This document shows positions 25,736-33,412 of a DNA stretch of 33,412 nucleotides, piece by piece; the stretch's first letter is position 1, and each line of letters begins with the position of its first letter. Origin of the DNA: an uncultured Pelagibacteraceae bacterium (GTDB lineage: Bacteria; Pseudomonadota; Alphaproteobacteria; Pelagibacterales; Pelagibacteraceae); contig CACGTU010000012.1 in assembly GCA_902576045.1 (NCBI GenBank), positions 1 to 33,412 of the forward strand, written 5' to 3'. The notes below the pieces were generated by a model. The model was not told where the DNA came from. It made no database searches and was given only the letters and a program-made list of their open reading frames with translations. The position numbers and the translations under genes are program-made.

Positions 25736-25755
25736 TATTAAGTTATAACTTAATA
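25736..25755. promoter_or_regulatory. Perfect 20-bp palindrome next to the ribosome site (operator candidate)
   Basis: The sequence TATTAAGTTATAACTTAATA is an exact palindrome with no spacer. It sits directly before the GAGAGG Shine-Dalgarno (25756-25761) of the symporter small-subunit gene. Its symmetry fits a dimeric repressor site downstream of the putative start of transcription. As RNA it could only form a hairpin by opening its centre. No known regulator motif was recognised. Confidence 0.45.
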
Positions 25756-25761
25756 GAGAGG
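25756..25761 (+). promoter_or_regulatory. Shine-Dalgarno site of the symporter small subunit
   Basis: GAGAGG lies 5 nt before the ATG at 25767. This is one of the few clear ribosome-binding sites in the window, where most starts have none. It fixes the start and hints at strong translation of the symporter operon. Confidence 0.75.
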
Positions 25762-25766
25762 TAAAA

Positions 25767-26027
25767 ATGTCAAATCAAACAAAACATTGGGAAAAAACCC
25801 GTGGCTTGTTGTTTATAACACTTGCTATATGGTTTGTATTCTCAATTGGCATCTTTCTCTTTGGAGCTGAAATGAACGAGGTCACTGGACCTTTTGGATA
25901 TCCATGGACATATTGGTTTACATGTCAAGGATCTCTTGGAATCTTTGTAATTTTAATTTTCTGGTTTGCAAACAGGCAAGAAAAAATTGATGAAGAGTTC
26001 GGCTTTAGCGAAAGAGAGGACGAATAA
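25767..26027 (+). CDS. DUF4212 symporter small subunit
   Basis: An 86-residue membrane protein of the DUF4212 family, the small partner of a group of sodium/solute symporters. It has two hydrophobic helices (about 13-33 and 46-69) and the conserved WEKTRGLLFITLAIWFVFSIG opening, then FGYPWTYWFTCQGSLGIFVILIFWFA, and an acidic tail. The stop overlaps the start of the large subunit (TAATG), so expression is coupled. A clear Shine-Dalgarno precedes it. Confidence 0.93.
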   Translation: MSNQTKHWEKTRGLLFITLAIWFVFSIGIFLFGAEMNEVTGPFGYPWTYWFTCQGSLGIFVILIFWFANRQEKIDEEFGFSEREDE

Positions 26028-27838
26028 TGAAAGGTAGTTTTATAGATAATTTGCCAAGAGTTTATGGAATTTATACTGGAGGATTTATAGGTTTCATAGT
26101 CATCATGGCAATTGCTGAACAGATGGGTATGTCTGCTAAAGCGATAGGTATCGCTTTTGTTGCATTTACAGTATTCATCTATGCATTAATTGGTTATCTA
26201 TCACGAACAGCCCAAGCAGATGCATATTACGTAGCTGGAAGGCAAGTACCAACAGTATTCAATGGAATGGCCACAGCAGCAGACTGGATGTCTGGTGCTT
26301 CATTCGTTGCGATGGCAGGTGGTATTTACTTTAAAGGTTATGGTTATATGGCTCTACTTGTAGGTTGGACTGGTGGTTACGTGCTTGTTGCATCCTTATT
26401 AGCACCATACTTGAGAAAATTTGGCTGTTATACAGTCCCAGATTTTATAGGTACAAGATACGGTGGTAATTTAGCTAGATTCTGTGCAGTGGTTGTTTTA
26501 ACTGTTGCATCGTTCACTTATGTGACGGCTCAAATTAACGCTACAGGTACTATTGCATCTGTTGCACTTGATATTCCATTTCAGTACGCTGTTTATATTG
26601 GATTAATAAGTATCTTATTATGTTCAATGTTGGGTGGTATGAGAGGAGTAACTTGGACACAGGTTGCACAATATATCGTGCTAATTATAGCTTACCTACT
26701 TCCAGTATTCTGGATCAGTAACAAAATGGGTGCAGGGTTCTTCCCTCACTTTATGTTAGCTGATGAGGTAGCTAGAATTGGTGAACTTGAACAGCAATTT
26801 GGTTTCGTTGCAAATTCTAAGGAAGATCTTGCTTTGGTACCAAAAGGCTTAGCAGGAATAACTAAAGCTCACTCTGCGGTTAACGCTACACCTTGGGCAT
26901 TTATTTCATTAGCATTGGCGATGATGATGGGAACAGCTTCATTACCACATGTTATGATGAGATACTTCACTACTCCAAGTGTAAAAGCAGCTAGAAAGTC
27001 AGTAGGTTGGTCATTATTCTTTATCTTCTTACTATATTCTTCTGCCCCAATGTTAGCTACACTATCTAAGTTGTCATTGATTGATCCAACTTTATCGACC
27101 GGTATAATTGGTAAATCAATAGCAGAAGTTCAAGCGATAGATTGGTATCAAAACTGGAACCAAGCAAACTTGATGTTTATCAGCGACTTTAACGGAAATG
27201 GAACTGTTGAATTAAACGAGTTCTTCATGGGTGGTAAAGCCGTTGTATTAGCAACTCCAGAGATCGCAGGATTACCATATGTAATTTCGGGTCTAGTTGC
27301 TGCTGGAGGTATGGCTGCTGCCATGTCAACAGCTGATGGTTTAATTCTAGCGATTGCAAACGCTATATCACATGATGTTTACTACAAAATCATTGATCCA
27401 AAAGCGGAAACTGCGAAGAGACTAGTTGTTGCAAGGGTATTACTTGTAGTAATTGGTTTTGCTGGAGCAACTATCGCAGCGATGGAGATACAAGGAATCT
27501 TAGGTTCAGTTATTTGGGCATTTGACTTTGCGATGTCTGGATTGTTCTTCCCACTTGTACTAGGTGTATGGTGGAAGAGAGCCAACAGACAAGGTGCAAT
27601 TGCTGGAATGATCTTAGGTTTAGTTTCAGGTGCTTGGTACTTAGTTTGGGTACGAAGTGGTGGAAGTGGTTTCCTAGGTATTACACAATTGACATTTGGT
27701 ATCTTTGGATCAGCTGTAAGTTTAGTTTCTATGGTTGTTGTAAGTTTAATGACACAAGAGCCAGATAAAGCTACTCAAAAAATGGTTGATAATGTACGTG
27801 TACCGAGTGGTAAAACAATTCTTGGTAAACAACACTAA
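26027..27838 (+). CDS. Sodium:solute symporter large subunit, acetate-type (ActP-like)
   Basis: A 603-residue transporter of the SSS family, the subgroup that pairs with DUF4212. About 13 membrane helices are predicted. Landmarks are ADAYYVAGRQVPTVFNGMATAADWMSGASF near residue 66 and the later VAAGGMAAAMSTADGLILAIANAISHD, both standard. Neighbouring acsA suggests acetate or a similar short-chain acid as substrate; other SSS substrates cannot be excluded. A loop before the ninth or tenth helix contains an EF-hand-like sequence (Asp387-Glu398). Codon use looks less AT-extreme than neighbours by eye, in line with high expression. A strong terminator follows. Confidence 0.92.
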   Translation: MKGSFIDNLPRVYGIYTGGFIGFIVIMAIAEQMGMSAKAIGIAFVAFTVFIYALIGYLSRTAQADAYYVAGRQVPTVFNGMATAADWMSGASFVAMAGGIYFKGYGYMALLVGWTGGYVLVASLLAPYLRKFGCYTVPDFIGTRYGGNLARFCAVVVLTVASFTYVTAQINATGTIASVALDIPFQYAVYIGLISILLCSMLGGMRGVTWTQVAQYIVLIIAYLLPVFWISNKMGAGFFPHFMLADEVARIGELEQQFGFVANSKEDLALVPKGLAGITKAHSAVNATPWAFISLALAMMMGTASLPHVMMRYFTTPSVKAARKSVGWSLFFIFLLYSSAPMLATLSKLSLIDPTLSTGIIGKSIAEVQAIDWYQNWNQANLMFISDFNGNGTVELNEFFMGGKAVVLATPEIAGLPYVISGLVAAGGMAAAMSTADGLILAIANAISHDVYYKIIDPKAETAKRLVVARVLLVVIGFAGATIAAMEIQGILGSVIWAFDFAMSGLFFPLVLGVWWKRANRQGAIAGMILGLVSGAWYLVWVRSGGSGFLGITQLTFGIFGSAVSLVSMVVVSLMTQEPDKATQKMVDNVRVPSGKTILGKQH

Positions 27839-27850
27839 ATAAACTCTTTT

Positions 27851-27874
27851 AAGGGGCGATTAATTTCGCCCCTT
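27851..27874 (+). terminator. Intrinsic terminator after the symporter operon
   Basis: A 9-bp perfect stem (AAGGGGCGA with TCGCCCCTT) and a 6-nt loop TTAATT, followed by TAATTT. It is GC-rich in an otherwise AT-rich region and starts 13 bp after the symporter stop. The run of T is short and broken, but the stem is by far the strongest in the window. Confidence 0.88.
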
Positions 27875-27907
27875 TAATTTCAACTATTTTTCCAATATAA
27901 ATTTTAA

Positions 27908-28264
27908 ATGTCAGCAAACTTTCATCCTTTAATCTATTTTATAGATTATTTGCTTGGAATAATTATGTGGACTTTGATTGGAAGAGTTGCAATGAATATT
28001 TTTCAACGTGAAGACTCTGAGTTTTTTTTCATGAAAGTTTTTGTTAGATATACAAATCCTTTGATTAATGTATTTAAACCAATAACACCTTCTTTTATTA
28101 TTGGACCTCTGGTGCCATTATATGTCGCTTGGTTTTTTTATATGATTAGATTTTATTTAATGCCTTGGATATTGGGTTATTCTGTAATGGGAATGTTGTC
28201 TTTTCCTCTTGAGAGTGAAATTTCAAGACAAATCTATCAATTTTTTAATTCAATTAAATTTTAA
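27908..28264 (+). CDS. Small membrane protein, possibly YggT-like
   Basis: A 118-residue protein with two hydrophobic regions, at about residues 8-28 and 63-95. The segment VRYTNPLINVFKPITPSFIIGPLVPLYVAWFF faintly recalls YggT proteins (TNPxLxPxxxxxP), but the match is too weak for a firm call. No signal peptide or catalytic motif is seen. It stands after the symporter terminator and 27 bp before rpe, so it may open the rpe-purH transcript. Confidence 0.7.
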   Translation: MSANFHPLIYFIDYLLGIIMWTLIGRVAMNIFQREDSEFFFMKVFVRYTNPLINVFKPITPSFIIGPLVPLYVAWFFYMIRFYLMPWILGYSVMGMLSFPLESEISRQIYQFFNSIKF

Positions 28265-28291
28265 AAATTGGTACTAGTAAAACTAGCACTA

Positions 28292-28951
28292 ATGAAAAAA
28301 ATTCAAATTTCACCATCAATTTTATCAGCAGATTTTAGTCAATTGGCTAATGAAATAAAACGGCTTGAAGAAGGTGGAGCAGACATGATCCACGTTGATG
28401 TGATGGATGGACATTTCGTTCCTAATCTTACAATTGGTCCGCCAGTCATCAAGGCACTTAGAGAACATTGTTCATTGAAGTTTGATGTACACTTAATGAT
28501 ATCCCCAGTGCATAAATATATAAAAGACTTTTCAGATGCTGGCGCTGATATAATTACATTTCATCCAGAAGCAACAGAAAATATGAAAGAAACAATATCT
28601 TTAATTAAAAGTTTGGATAAAAAAGTAGGTGTTTCATTAAATCCTGACACCGAAATTAAAACAATATCTGACTACTTAGATAATATTGATTTAGTATTAA
28701 TAATGAGCGTATTTCCTGGTTTTGGAGGCCAGAAATTTATACCAGAAGTATTGGATAAAATAAAATCACTCAAAGAAATAAAAGATAAAAATAATTATAA
28801 TTTTGATATTGAAGTTGATGGTGGAGTTAATTTTTCAAACTCTAAAGATATTCTGAATGCTGGAGCAAATATACTGGTTTCTGGAACTACAATTTTTAAA
28901 GAAAATAGAGGGGACATTAAAAAAAATATTGAGACACTAAGATTAGTGTAA
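28292..28951 (+). CDS. rpe: Ribulose-phosphate 3-epimerase
   Basis: Rpe interconverts ribulose-5-phosphate and xylulose-5-phosphate in the pentose phosphate pathway. The 219-residue TIM barrel shows ISPSILSADFSQL at the start, the metal-site MIHVDVMDGHFVPNLTIG, FDVHLMI, and VDGGVNFSN plus VSGTTIF for phosphate binding. I chose ATG at 28292 because it matches the family N-terminus; a TTG at 28268 would add eight unsupported residues. It precedes the heparinase-type gene by 1 bp. Confidence 0.95.
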   Translation: MKKIQISPSILSADFSQLANEIKRLEEGGADMIHVDVMDGHFVPNLTIGPPVIKALREHCSLKFDVHLMISPVHKYIKDFSDAGADIITFHPEATENMKETISLIKSLDKKVGVSLNPDTEIKTISDYLDNIDLVLIMSVFPGFGGQKFIPEVLDKIKSLKEIKDKNNYNFDIEVDGGVNFSNSKDILNAGANILVSGTTIFKENRGDIKKNIETLRLV

Positions 28952-28952
28952 A

Positions 28953-30584
28953 ATGAAATTAAATAATTTCACGCTGATTATTAATCAATCACTTTATAAA
29001 GTCTTAAAAAAATTAAGAAAAATTTATTTAAATTCTGCTATTTACGATAAGAGAATCTCATCAAAAAGTCTTAAAGCATTAACTTATAAACCTTCTTTAA
29101 AAATTTTGGGTTCAATTGCAAAATATGAAAAAACAAAAAATAAAATTGAAGATTTTGAAACAGACAAAATTTGGGAAGTAAATAAACTTTCTTATAAGGA
29201 CTATAAAAAATTAAATAATTTTTTTTGGCTTTTTTCAATTGATTTAAAGTCTTCTAAAAAAATTTGTATATCAATAATAAGTAAATGGATTGAAAGTAAT
29301 CAAAAATATAATGATAACTTATGGGAAATCGACATATTATCAAGAAGAATTATTTCATGGATCACGAATTCACAATTAACATACGATGAAGGAGATAAGA
29401 TATATAAAGAGAAATTTAATAGTATAATGTTTAAACAAATAAATCATTTAATTAACGAAATAAAAAGATCAGACAATTACCATGATAAATTAATTGGATG
29501 TTCTGCAATTATTTTAACAGGAATATCTTACAATGATGAAAAATATTTAGATTTTGGACTAGAGCTATTAAAAAAAATAATTACTTCCTGCTTCGACACA
29601 GAATATTTTCCAAAATCTAGAAATATTAGACAATTGGTTTTCTACTTAAAATATTTTATTCTTTTAAGAGAATTTTTGAAAGAATCATCCAATGAAATTC
29701 CTGGATATCTTGATGAAATAATTTTTCACTTGGGCAAGGGATATAGTTTTGTTTGGGGTTCAGTAAAACAAAGTCTATTATTTAATGGTAATCATAACAG
29801 CAATTTAGAAGATTTTGATGTTTATTTAGATAATCAAAAATACTTTTTTAAAAGCGAAAAAAGAGATTTAGGTGGGTACGGCATTTTAAAAAATAAAAAC
29901 GTAATTTTAGGTATGGACGTTGGGACTGCTCCAGAAAGTAAATTTTCTGAAAATTACCAAAGTGGACCTCTTTCGTTTGAAGCAATATATAAAGGAAGAA
30001 AAATAATTTGTAATTCAGGGTATTATCAAAATACAAAAAAAAATTTGAATTTAATTTCAAGATCAACGGCAGCACACTCTACTCTGATATTAAATAACAA
30101 CTCTGTTGTTACTTTTAAGAAAAATTTTAAAAATAAAATATTAAATAAATTAAATTTCAATACTTTAAATAAAAGTATTGTATTTAAAAAAAACTATTGG
30201 CTAATTAAATGTTCTCATGATGGATACCTAAAAAATTATGGAACTATTCATGAAAGATCATTAGAATTTTTCCCAGAAAAAAATAAATTTGTAGGTATAG
30301 ATAAACTTATTAAAAATAAAAATTTTATACCTTCAAATTTTGAGATCAGATTTCATTTGATGCCAACAACGAAAGTAACAAAGACTCAGGATAAAAATAT
30401 AATACTAATTGAACTTGAAAATTCTGCTTGGAGATTTTATTCAGCAAATGGTTCTATTGATGTTGAAACTGGATTATATTTTGGTAATAAAAATGATTGT
30501 TTAGAAAATCAAAATATTTTTATCTCTGGTTCAACTGAAAAAGATGATCAAGTGATAAAATGGGAAATAACTAAAATTAAATGA
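28953..30584 (+). CDS. Heparinase II/III family protein
   Basis: A 543-residue protein with an N-terminal alpha-helical toroid-type half (about 1-270) and a C-terminal beta-rich heparinase II/III domain (about 290-540). Visible family features are NNYHDK-like DNYHDKLIGCSAIILTG, then KSEKRDLGGYGIL, then SGPLSFEAIYKGRKIICNSGYY, and the TAAHSTLILNN segment with the conserved His. There is no signal peptide, so it acts inside the cell or on cytoplasmic intermediates. Between rpe and purH is a placement seen in many alphaproteobacteria. The polysaccharide substrate is unknown. Confidence 0.88.
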   Translation: MKLNNFTLIINQSLYKVLKKLRKIYLNSAIYDKRISSKSLKALTYKPSLKILGSIAKYEKTKNKIEDFETDKIWEVNKLSYKDYKKLNNFFWLFSIDLKSSKKICISIISKWIESNQKYNDNLWEIDILSRRIISWITNSQLTYDEGDKIYKEKFNSIMFKQINHLINEIKRSDNYHDKLIGCSAIILTGISYNDEKYLDFGLELLKKIITSCFDTEYFPKSRNIRQLVFYLKYFILLREFLKESSNEIPGYLDEIIFHLGKGYSFVWGSVKQSLLFNGNHNSNLEDFDVYLDNQKYFFKSEKRDLGGYGILKNKNVILGMDVGTAPESKFSENYQSGPLSFEAIYKGRKIICNSGYYQNTKKNLNLISRSTAAHSTLILNNNSVVTFKKNFKNKILNKLNFNTLNKSIVFKKNYWLIKCSHDGYLKNYGTIHERSLEFFPEKNKFVGIDKLIKNKNFIPSNFEIRFHLMPTTKVTKTQDKNIILIELENSAWRFYSANGSIDVETGLYFGNKNDCLENQNIFISGSTEKDDQVIKWEITKIK

Positions 30585-32122
30585 AAAAAATTTCACAGGC
30601 TCTAATTTCAGTTTCAGATAAACGTAACTTAAAAAAAATCTTATCAGTACTTAAAAAATTTAAGATCAAAATTATAAGCTCAGGCGGAACATTTAAAGAA
30701 ATAAAAAAAAATGGTTATAAATGTAATGAGGTTTCAAATTTTACAAAATTTCCAGAAATTCTTGATGGAAGAGTGAAAACTTTGCACCCAAAAATTTATG
30801 CTGGAATTTTAAATGTAAGAAAAAAAAAGTCTCACAAACTTGCAATGAAATCTTATAATTTTGAAAATATAGATTTAGTAATTGTAAATTTTTACCCATT
30901 CGAGAAAGTCACAAATGAAAGTACAAATCATAATAAAATTATAGAAAATATTGATATTGGTGGACCAACAATGGTCAGAGCGGCAGCAAAAAATTACAAA
31001 GATGTCACAATTATCACCAAATTGGATCAATACGAAAAATTAATATCAGAATTAAATGAAAATAAAGGGTCAACTTCATTATCATTTAGACAACAAATGT
31101 CTGAGGAAGCTTTTACTGAAACTGCATCTTATGATGCAATGATTTCAAATTACTTTGTAGAAAAAAATAAGACAAGTTTTCCAAATAAAAAAGTAATATC
31201 AACAAATCTAGTTGAAAAACTTAGGTATGGAGAAAACCCACATCAAACTGCTTCAATTTACAGCTATTCTTTATCAACAAATTTAGATCAGTTAAATGGA
31301 AAAAAACTTAGTTATAATAACTATAACGATATATATGCAGCACTTAACGCATCAAAATCATTACCAGCTGGAGTTGGCACAGTAATTGTTAAACACGCAA
31401 ATCCCTGTGGTGTATCAATTAACAAAAATAAAGTTAGTAGTTTTAAAGAAGCGCTAACTTCAGATCCGATAAGTGCTTTTGGTGGAATTGTTTCTTGTAA
31501 TTTTAATATTAATACTAAGCTGGCAGCTGAATTATCTAAAACTTATTTTGAAGTAATAATTGGTAATGGTTATGAGAAAGATGCTATTAGAATCTTAAAA
31601 AAAAGAAAGAATTTAAGAATAATAGACTCTTCAAAAATTAAATTAGAAAACACAAATAGTATTGTCTCAAATTTTAACTCCCTGCTTATACAATCACCTG
31701 ATAATAAAAAGTTTGAGAGTAAAAATTTTCAAGTAGTTTCTAAAAAAAAACCTTCATCCAAAATATTTAGAGAGCTAATGTTTGCCCTAAATGTTTGCAG
31801 ATATGTAAAATCTAATGCAATTGTTCTTACCTCTAATAATAGAACCGTTGGAATAGGATCGGGTCAACCAAGCCGTCTGGATAGTTGTAAAATAGCAATT
31901 GATAAAATGTATAACTTTCAAAAAATAAAAGAAAATGATGAAGTAGTCGCTGCTTCTGATGCTTTTTTTCCTTTTGTAGATGGAATTGAAACTTTAGTTC
32001 AAGCAGGTGTAAGCGCGGTCATTCAACCCTCTGGTTCAATTAGGGATAAAGAAATTATAAGATATGCTAATGAAACAGAGACTATACTTGTATTTTCAAA
32101 AACACGTCACTTTAAACATTAG
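30581..32122 (+). CDS. purH: Bifunctional AICAR formyltransferase / IMP cyclohydrolase
   Basis: PurH carries out the last two steps of IMP synthesis. The 513-residue length is usual. The N-terminal MGS-like cyclohydrolase domain shows ISVSDKRNLKK, DGRVKTLHPKIYAGIL and NIDIGGPTMVRAAAKN; the formyltransferase domain has LRYGENPHQTA, VKHANPCGV with the catalytic Lys-His pair, and SDAFFPFVDGI. It overlaps the upstream gene by 4 nt. The 3' end overlaps the convergent pterin dehydratase gene by 11 nt. It uses 10-formyl-THF, the product of FolD. Confidence 0.97.
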   Translation: MKKISQALISVSDKRNLKKILSVLKKFKIKIISSGGTFKEIKKNGYKCNEVSNFTKFPEILDGRVKTLHPKIYAGILNVRKKKSHKLAMKSYNFENIDLVIVNFYPFEKVTNESTNHNKIIENIDIGGPTMVRAAAKNYKDVTIITKLDQYEKLISELNENKGSTSLSFRQQMSEEAFTETASYDAMISNYFVEKNKTSFPNKKVISTNLVEKLRYGENPHQTASIYSYSLSTNLDQLNGKKLSYNNYNDIYAALNASKSLPAGVGTVIVKHANPCGVSINKNKVSSFKEALTSDPISAFGGIVSCNFNINTKLAAELSKTYFEVIIGNGYEKDAIRILKKRKNLRIIDSSKIKLENTNSIVSNFNSLLIQSPDNKKFESKNFQVVSKKKPSSKIFRELMFALNVCRYVKSNAIVLTSNNRTVGIGSGQPSRLDSCKIAIDKMYNFQKIKENDEVVAASDAFFPFVDGIETLVQAGVSAVIQPSGSIRDKEIIRYANETETILVFSKTRHFKH

Positions 32123-32456
32123 TAATTTTATCAATTTTAGCAGCCAATATAAAATCACTTTCAGCTAAACCTTTTATGGCATGGGTATATATTTTTATTT
32201 TAGCGTAACCCCATCCAAACCATATATCTGGGTGATGTCCCTCTTCTTCCGCTATTTCTCCAACTTTATTGACAAAGTCCTGACTTTTTAAAAAATTTTC
32301 AAATTTAAAGTCTTTTGTTAAGTGATACCCATCCAATCCATCTTCTTTAACTGACCAGCCATCAACTTTTTTTAAATAGTTATGTATTTCCTCTAATTTA
32401 AACGGAGGAATATTTCCTTCACAAGGTACACATTTTTTTTCGGCTAAATCTGACAT
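32112..32456 (-). CDS. phhB: 4a-hydroxytetrahydrobiopterin dehydratase (pterin carbinolamine dehydratase)
   Basis: A 114-residue PCD/DCoH-family protein. The active-site motif EEEGHHPDI and the following KIKIYTHAIKGLAESDF are intact, including the three His residues expected for catalysis. The N-terminus includes CVPCEGNIPPF, common in bacterial members. Family enzymes recycle the oxidised pterin cofactor of phenylalanine hydroxylase; no such hydroxylase is in the window, so the role may differ. It ends inside the purH 3' end. Confidence 0.93.
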   Translation of the reverse strand: MSDLAEKKCVPCEGNIPPFKLEEIHNYLKKVDGWSVKEDGLDGYHLTKDFKFENFLKSQDFVNKVGEIAEEEGHHPDIWFGWGYAKIKIYTHAIKGLAESDFILAAKIDKITNV

Positions 32457-32463
32457 ACGTTAT

Positions 32464-33306
32464 TTATCCCCAGTATTTAAGAAATTTCAAGTCTTCTTTA
32501 AAATGATCACTCATAGTTATTTGAAAATCTTGAGGTAAGTTTTTTTTCCACCTATTGTTAAAACCCAAATTGAAAAAATTTACTTTTTGGCCGCTTATTT
32601 TCGACTTTACAGATTCAACAAAACCATGATTCCTCTCACTGTTTTTTAAAACAGAAAAATTAGTTGACTTTATAGATTTTTCTAATTTTTTTTCATTAAC
32701 TTTTTCATTTTTATCTGCCAAAAAATTTACAAATTTCACAAGGTTAAGAAAAATTTCAAACTTTCTATCTTGAAGATCTTCATATTTAATCAACATTATC
32801 CTAAAATCTTTAATAGAAAACCAAGATTTATAATGACTTTCCCAAGAACCCAGGTAGGTAAAATTACTTTTGTCATTGTCATATGAGTCTTGAATTATGA
32901 AGCTTTTATCGTCTGTCATAAAATCGAAGGCATTTTGGTAATTCATTGAATAATGATTTTTTAATGATGTTATAATATTTCTTGGATCTCTATATATATA
33001 TACTGCACCAATAGTTTGATCCTTAGTTGTAAATTTGTTTCCTTCAAAAAGTTTCATCGAGTTATGTGTTTTTAAAAAGTTTAGTTTTTCTTTCTCAAAA
33101 AAATAATTTTGATTGACAATCCAATTTCTGCTAGCTTCAAGATTGCTATCTGATCTATTTTTTGAATAATGTATCCCTGGAAAATTTTTAATATTTTCAA
33201 GCAAACTAAAGTCAAATTTTCCATTTTTACTAAAGTAATATGAGCTTAAGAATGATCGTAAATAGGTATTTCCACTTTTGGGATAGGAAGCAATCCAAAT
33301 AATCAT
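32464..33306 (-). CDS. Sulfotransferase domain protein
   Basis: A 280-residue PAPS-dependent sulfotransferase-like protein. The 5'-phosphosulfate loop reads SYPKSGNTYLRSF (residues 8-19) and the 3'-phosphate motif is IYRDPRNIITSLKNHYS near 107-122, both typical of cytosolic-type sulfotransferases. There is no signal peptide. The acceptor is unknown. It lies 7 bp upstream of phhB and about 30 bp downstream of a tRNA gene in the same direction. SAR11-type genomes usually lack assimilatory sulfate reduction, so the origin of PAPS is an open point. Confidence 0.9.
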   Translation of the reverse strand: MIIWIASYPKSGNTYLRSFLSSYYFSKNGKFDFSLLENIKNFPGIHYSKNRSDSNLEASRNWIVNQNYFFEKEKLNFLKTHNSMKLFEGNKFTTKDQTIGAVYIYRDPRNIITSLKNHYSMNYQNAFDFMTDDKSFIIQDSYDNDKSNFTYLGSWESHYKSWFSIKDFRIMLIKYEDLQDRKFEIFLNLVKFVNFLADKNEKVNEKKLEKSIKSTNFSVLKNSERNHGFVESVKSKISGQKVNFFNLGFNNRWKKNLPQDFQITMSDHFKEDLKFLKYWG

Positions 33307-33338
33307 TTGTAGATATTATTTTCAATTTTTTAATTTTA

Positions 33339-33412
33339 TGGAGCGGGCAATGGGACTCGAACCCACGACCTTCTCGTTGGCAACGAGACGCTCTACCACT
33401 GAGCTATGCCCG
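33339..33412 (-). tRNA. tRNA-Gly (anticodon GCC), first base outside the window
   Basis: Read on the minus strand, the cloverleaf is complete except for base G1. The acceptor arm CGGGCA pairs with UGCCCG, the D arm is AGCUCAGUGGUAGAGC, the anticodon stem UCUCG/CGAGA encloses UUGCCAA with anticodon GCC, and the T arm contains GGUUCGAGUCC. The discriminator is U and CCA is encoded in the DNA. The gene is followed by the sulfotransferase gene with no visible terminator. Confidence 0.96.

Noticed and set aside
28271-28288. ACTAGT-AAA-ACTAGC repeat before rpe
   Set aside because: A 5-6 bp stem with a 3-nt loop and no T run; probably chance.
28268-28291. TTG start and extra eight residues for rpe
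   Set aside because: The ATG at 28292 aligns with known Rpe N-termini; the TTG extension has no support.
1-33412. CRISPR array, insertion sequence, prophage or toxin-antitoxin pair
   Set aside because: No regularly spaced direct repeats, transposase or integrase motifs, or paired small toxin/antitoxin genes were seen.

Overview
The window is a strongly AT-rich, very densely packed bacterial chromosome segment: most gene gaps are 0 to 60 bp, many starts and stops overlap, and recognisable Shine-Dalgarno sites are few. Gene content and order (cytochrome c maturation genes ccmC-D-E-F, DUF2794, an IalB-type protein, divergent hemC and tsaD, rpe next to a heparinase II/III-type gene and purH) point to an alphaproteobacterium. 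The streamlining fits the marine SAR11 / Pelagibacterales group. This assignment is inferred from gene content, not from a database search. I see no transposase, integrase, phage gene or CRISPR array.

Layout. 1-3190 (minus): ccmF (cut by the left edge), ccmE, ccmD, ccmC, then hspQ. Between hspQ and ccmC lies a long inverted repeat that looks like a structured RNA. 3265-4153 (plus): yciB/ispZ and a DUF2794 gene. 4154-4912 (minus): a Bax-inhibitor-1 family membrane protein. 4982-8595 (plus): a Tas-like aldo/keto reductase, an IalB-like exported protein, argG, an unknown three-helix membrane protein and a PsiE-like protein.

8605-12352 is a photolyase/cryptochrome neighbourhood. It holds a short photolyase-like flavoprotein without the N-terminal antenna domain, a small Cys-tailed protein, a 41-residue DUF2256 zinc-finger-like gene, a PhrB/DPRP-type photolyase that has lost most cluster-binding cysteines, and an SDR protein without the catalytic tyrosine. 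Then come an exported sugar-dehydrogenase-like beta-propeller and an exported metallo-beta-lactamase-fold hydrolase.

14480-18319 (minus) is a tight hemC-hemD-mscS-yggT-folD run, divergent from tsaD. 19457-22495 is a divergent pair of glycosyltransferases (TPR/SPINDLY type and beta-1,4-galactosyltransferase type). 22508-27838 is an acetate block: an EVE-domain gene, acsA with an odd lysine-rich N-terminus, an unrecognised convergent gene, and a two-subunit sodium/acetate-type symporter. The symporter is preceded by a perfect 20-bp palindrome and followed by the clearest terminator in the window.

27908-32122 (plus) holds a small membrane protein, rpe, the heparinase-type gene and purH. 32112-33306 (minus) holds a pterin dehydratase and a sulfotransferase. 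A tRNA-Gly(GCC) gene closes the window, missing only its first base. No gene-free stretch exceeds 300 bases.
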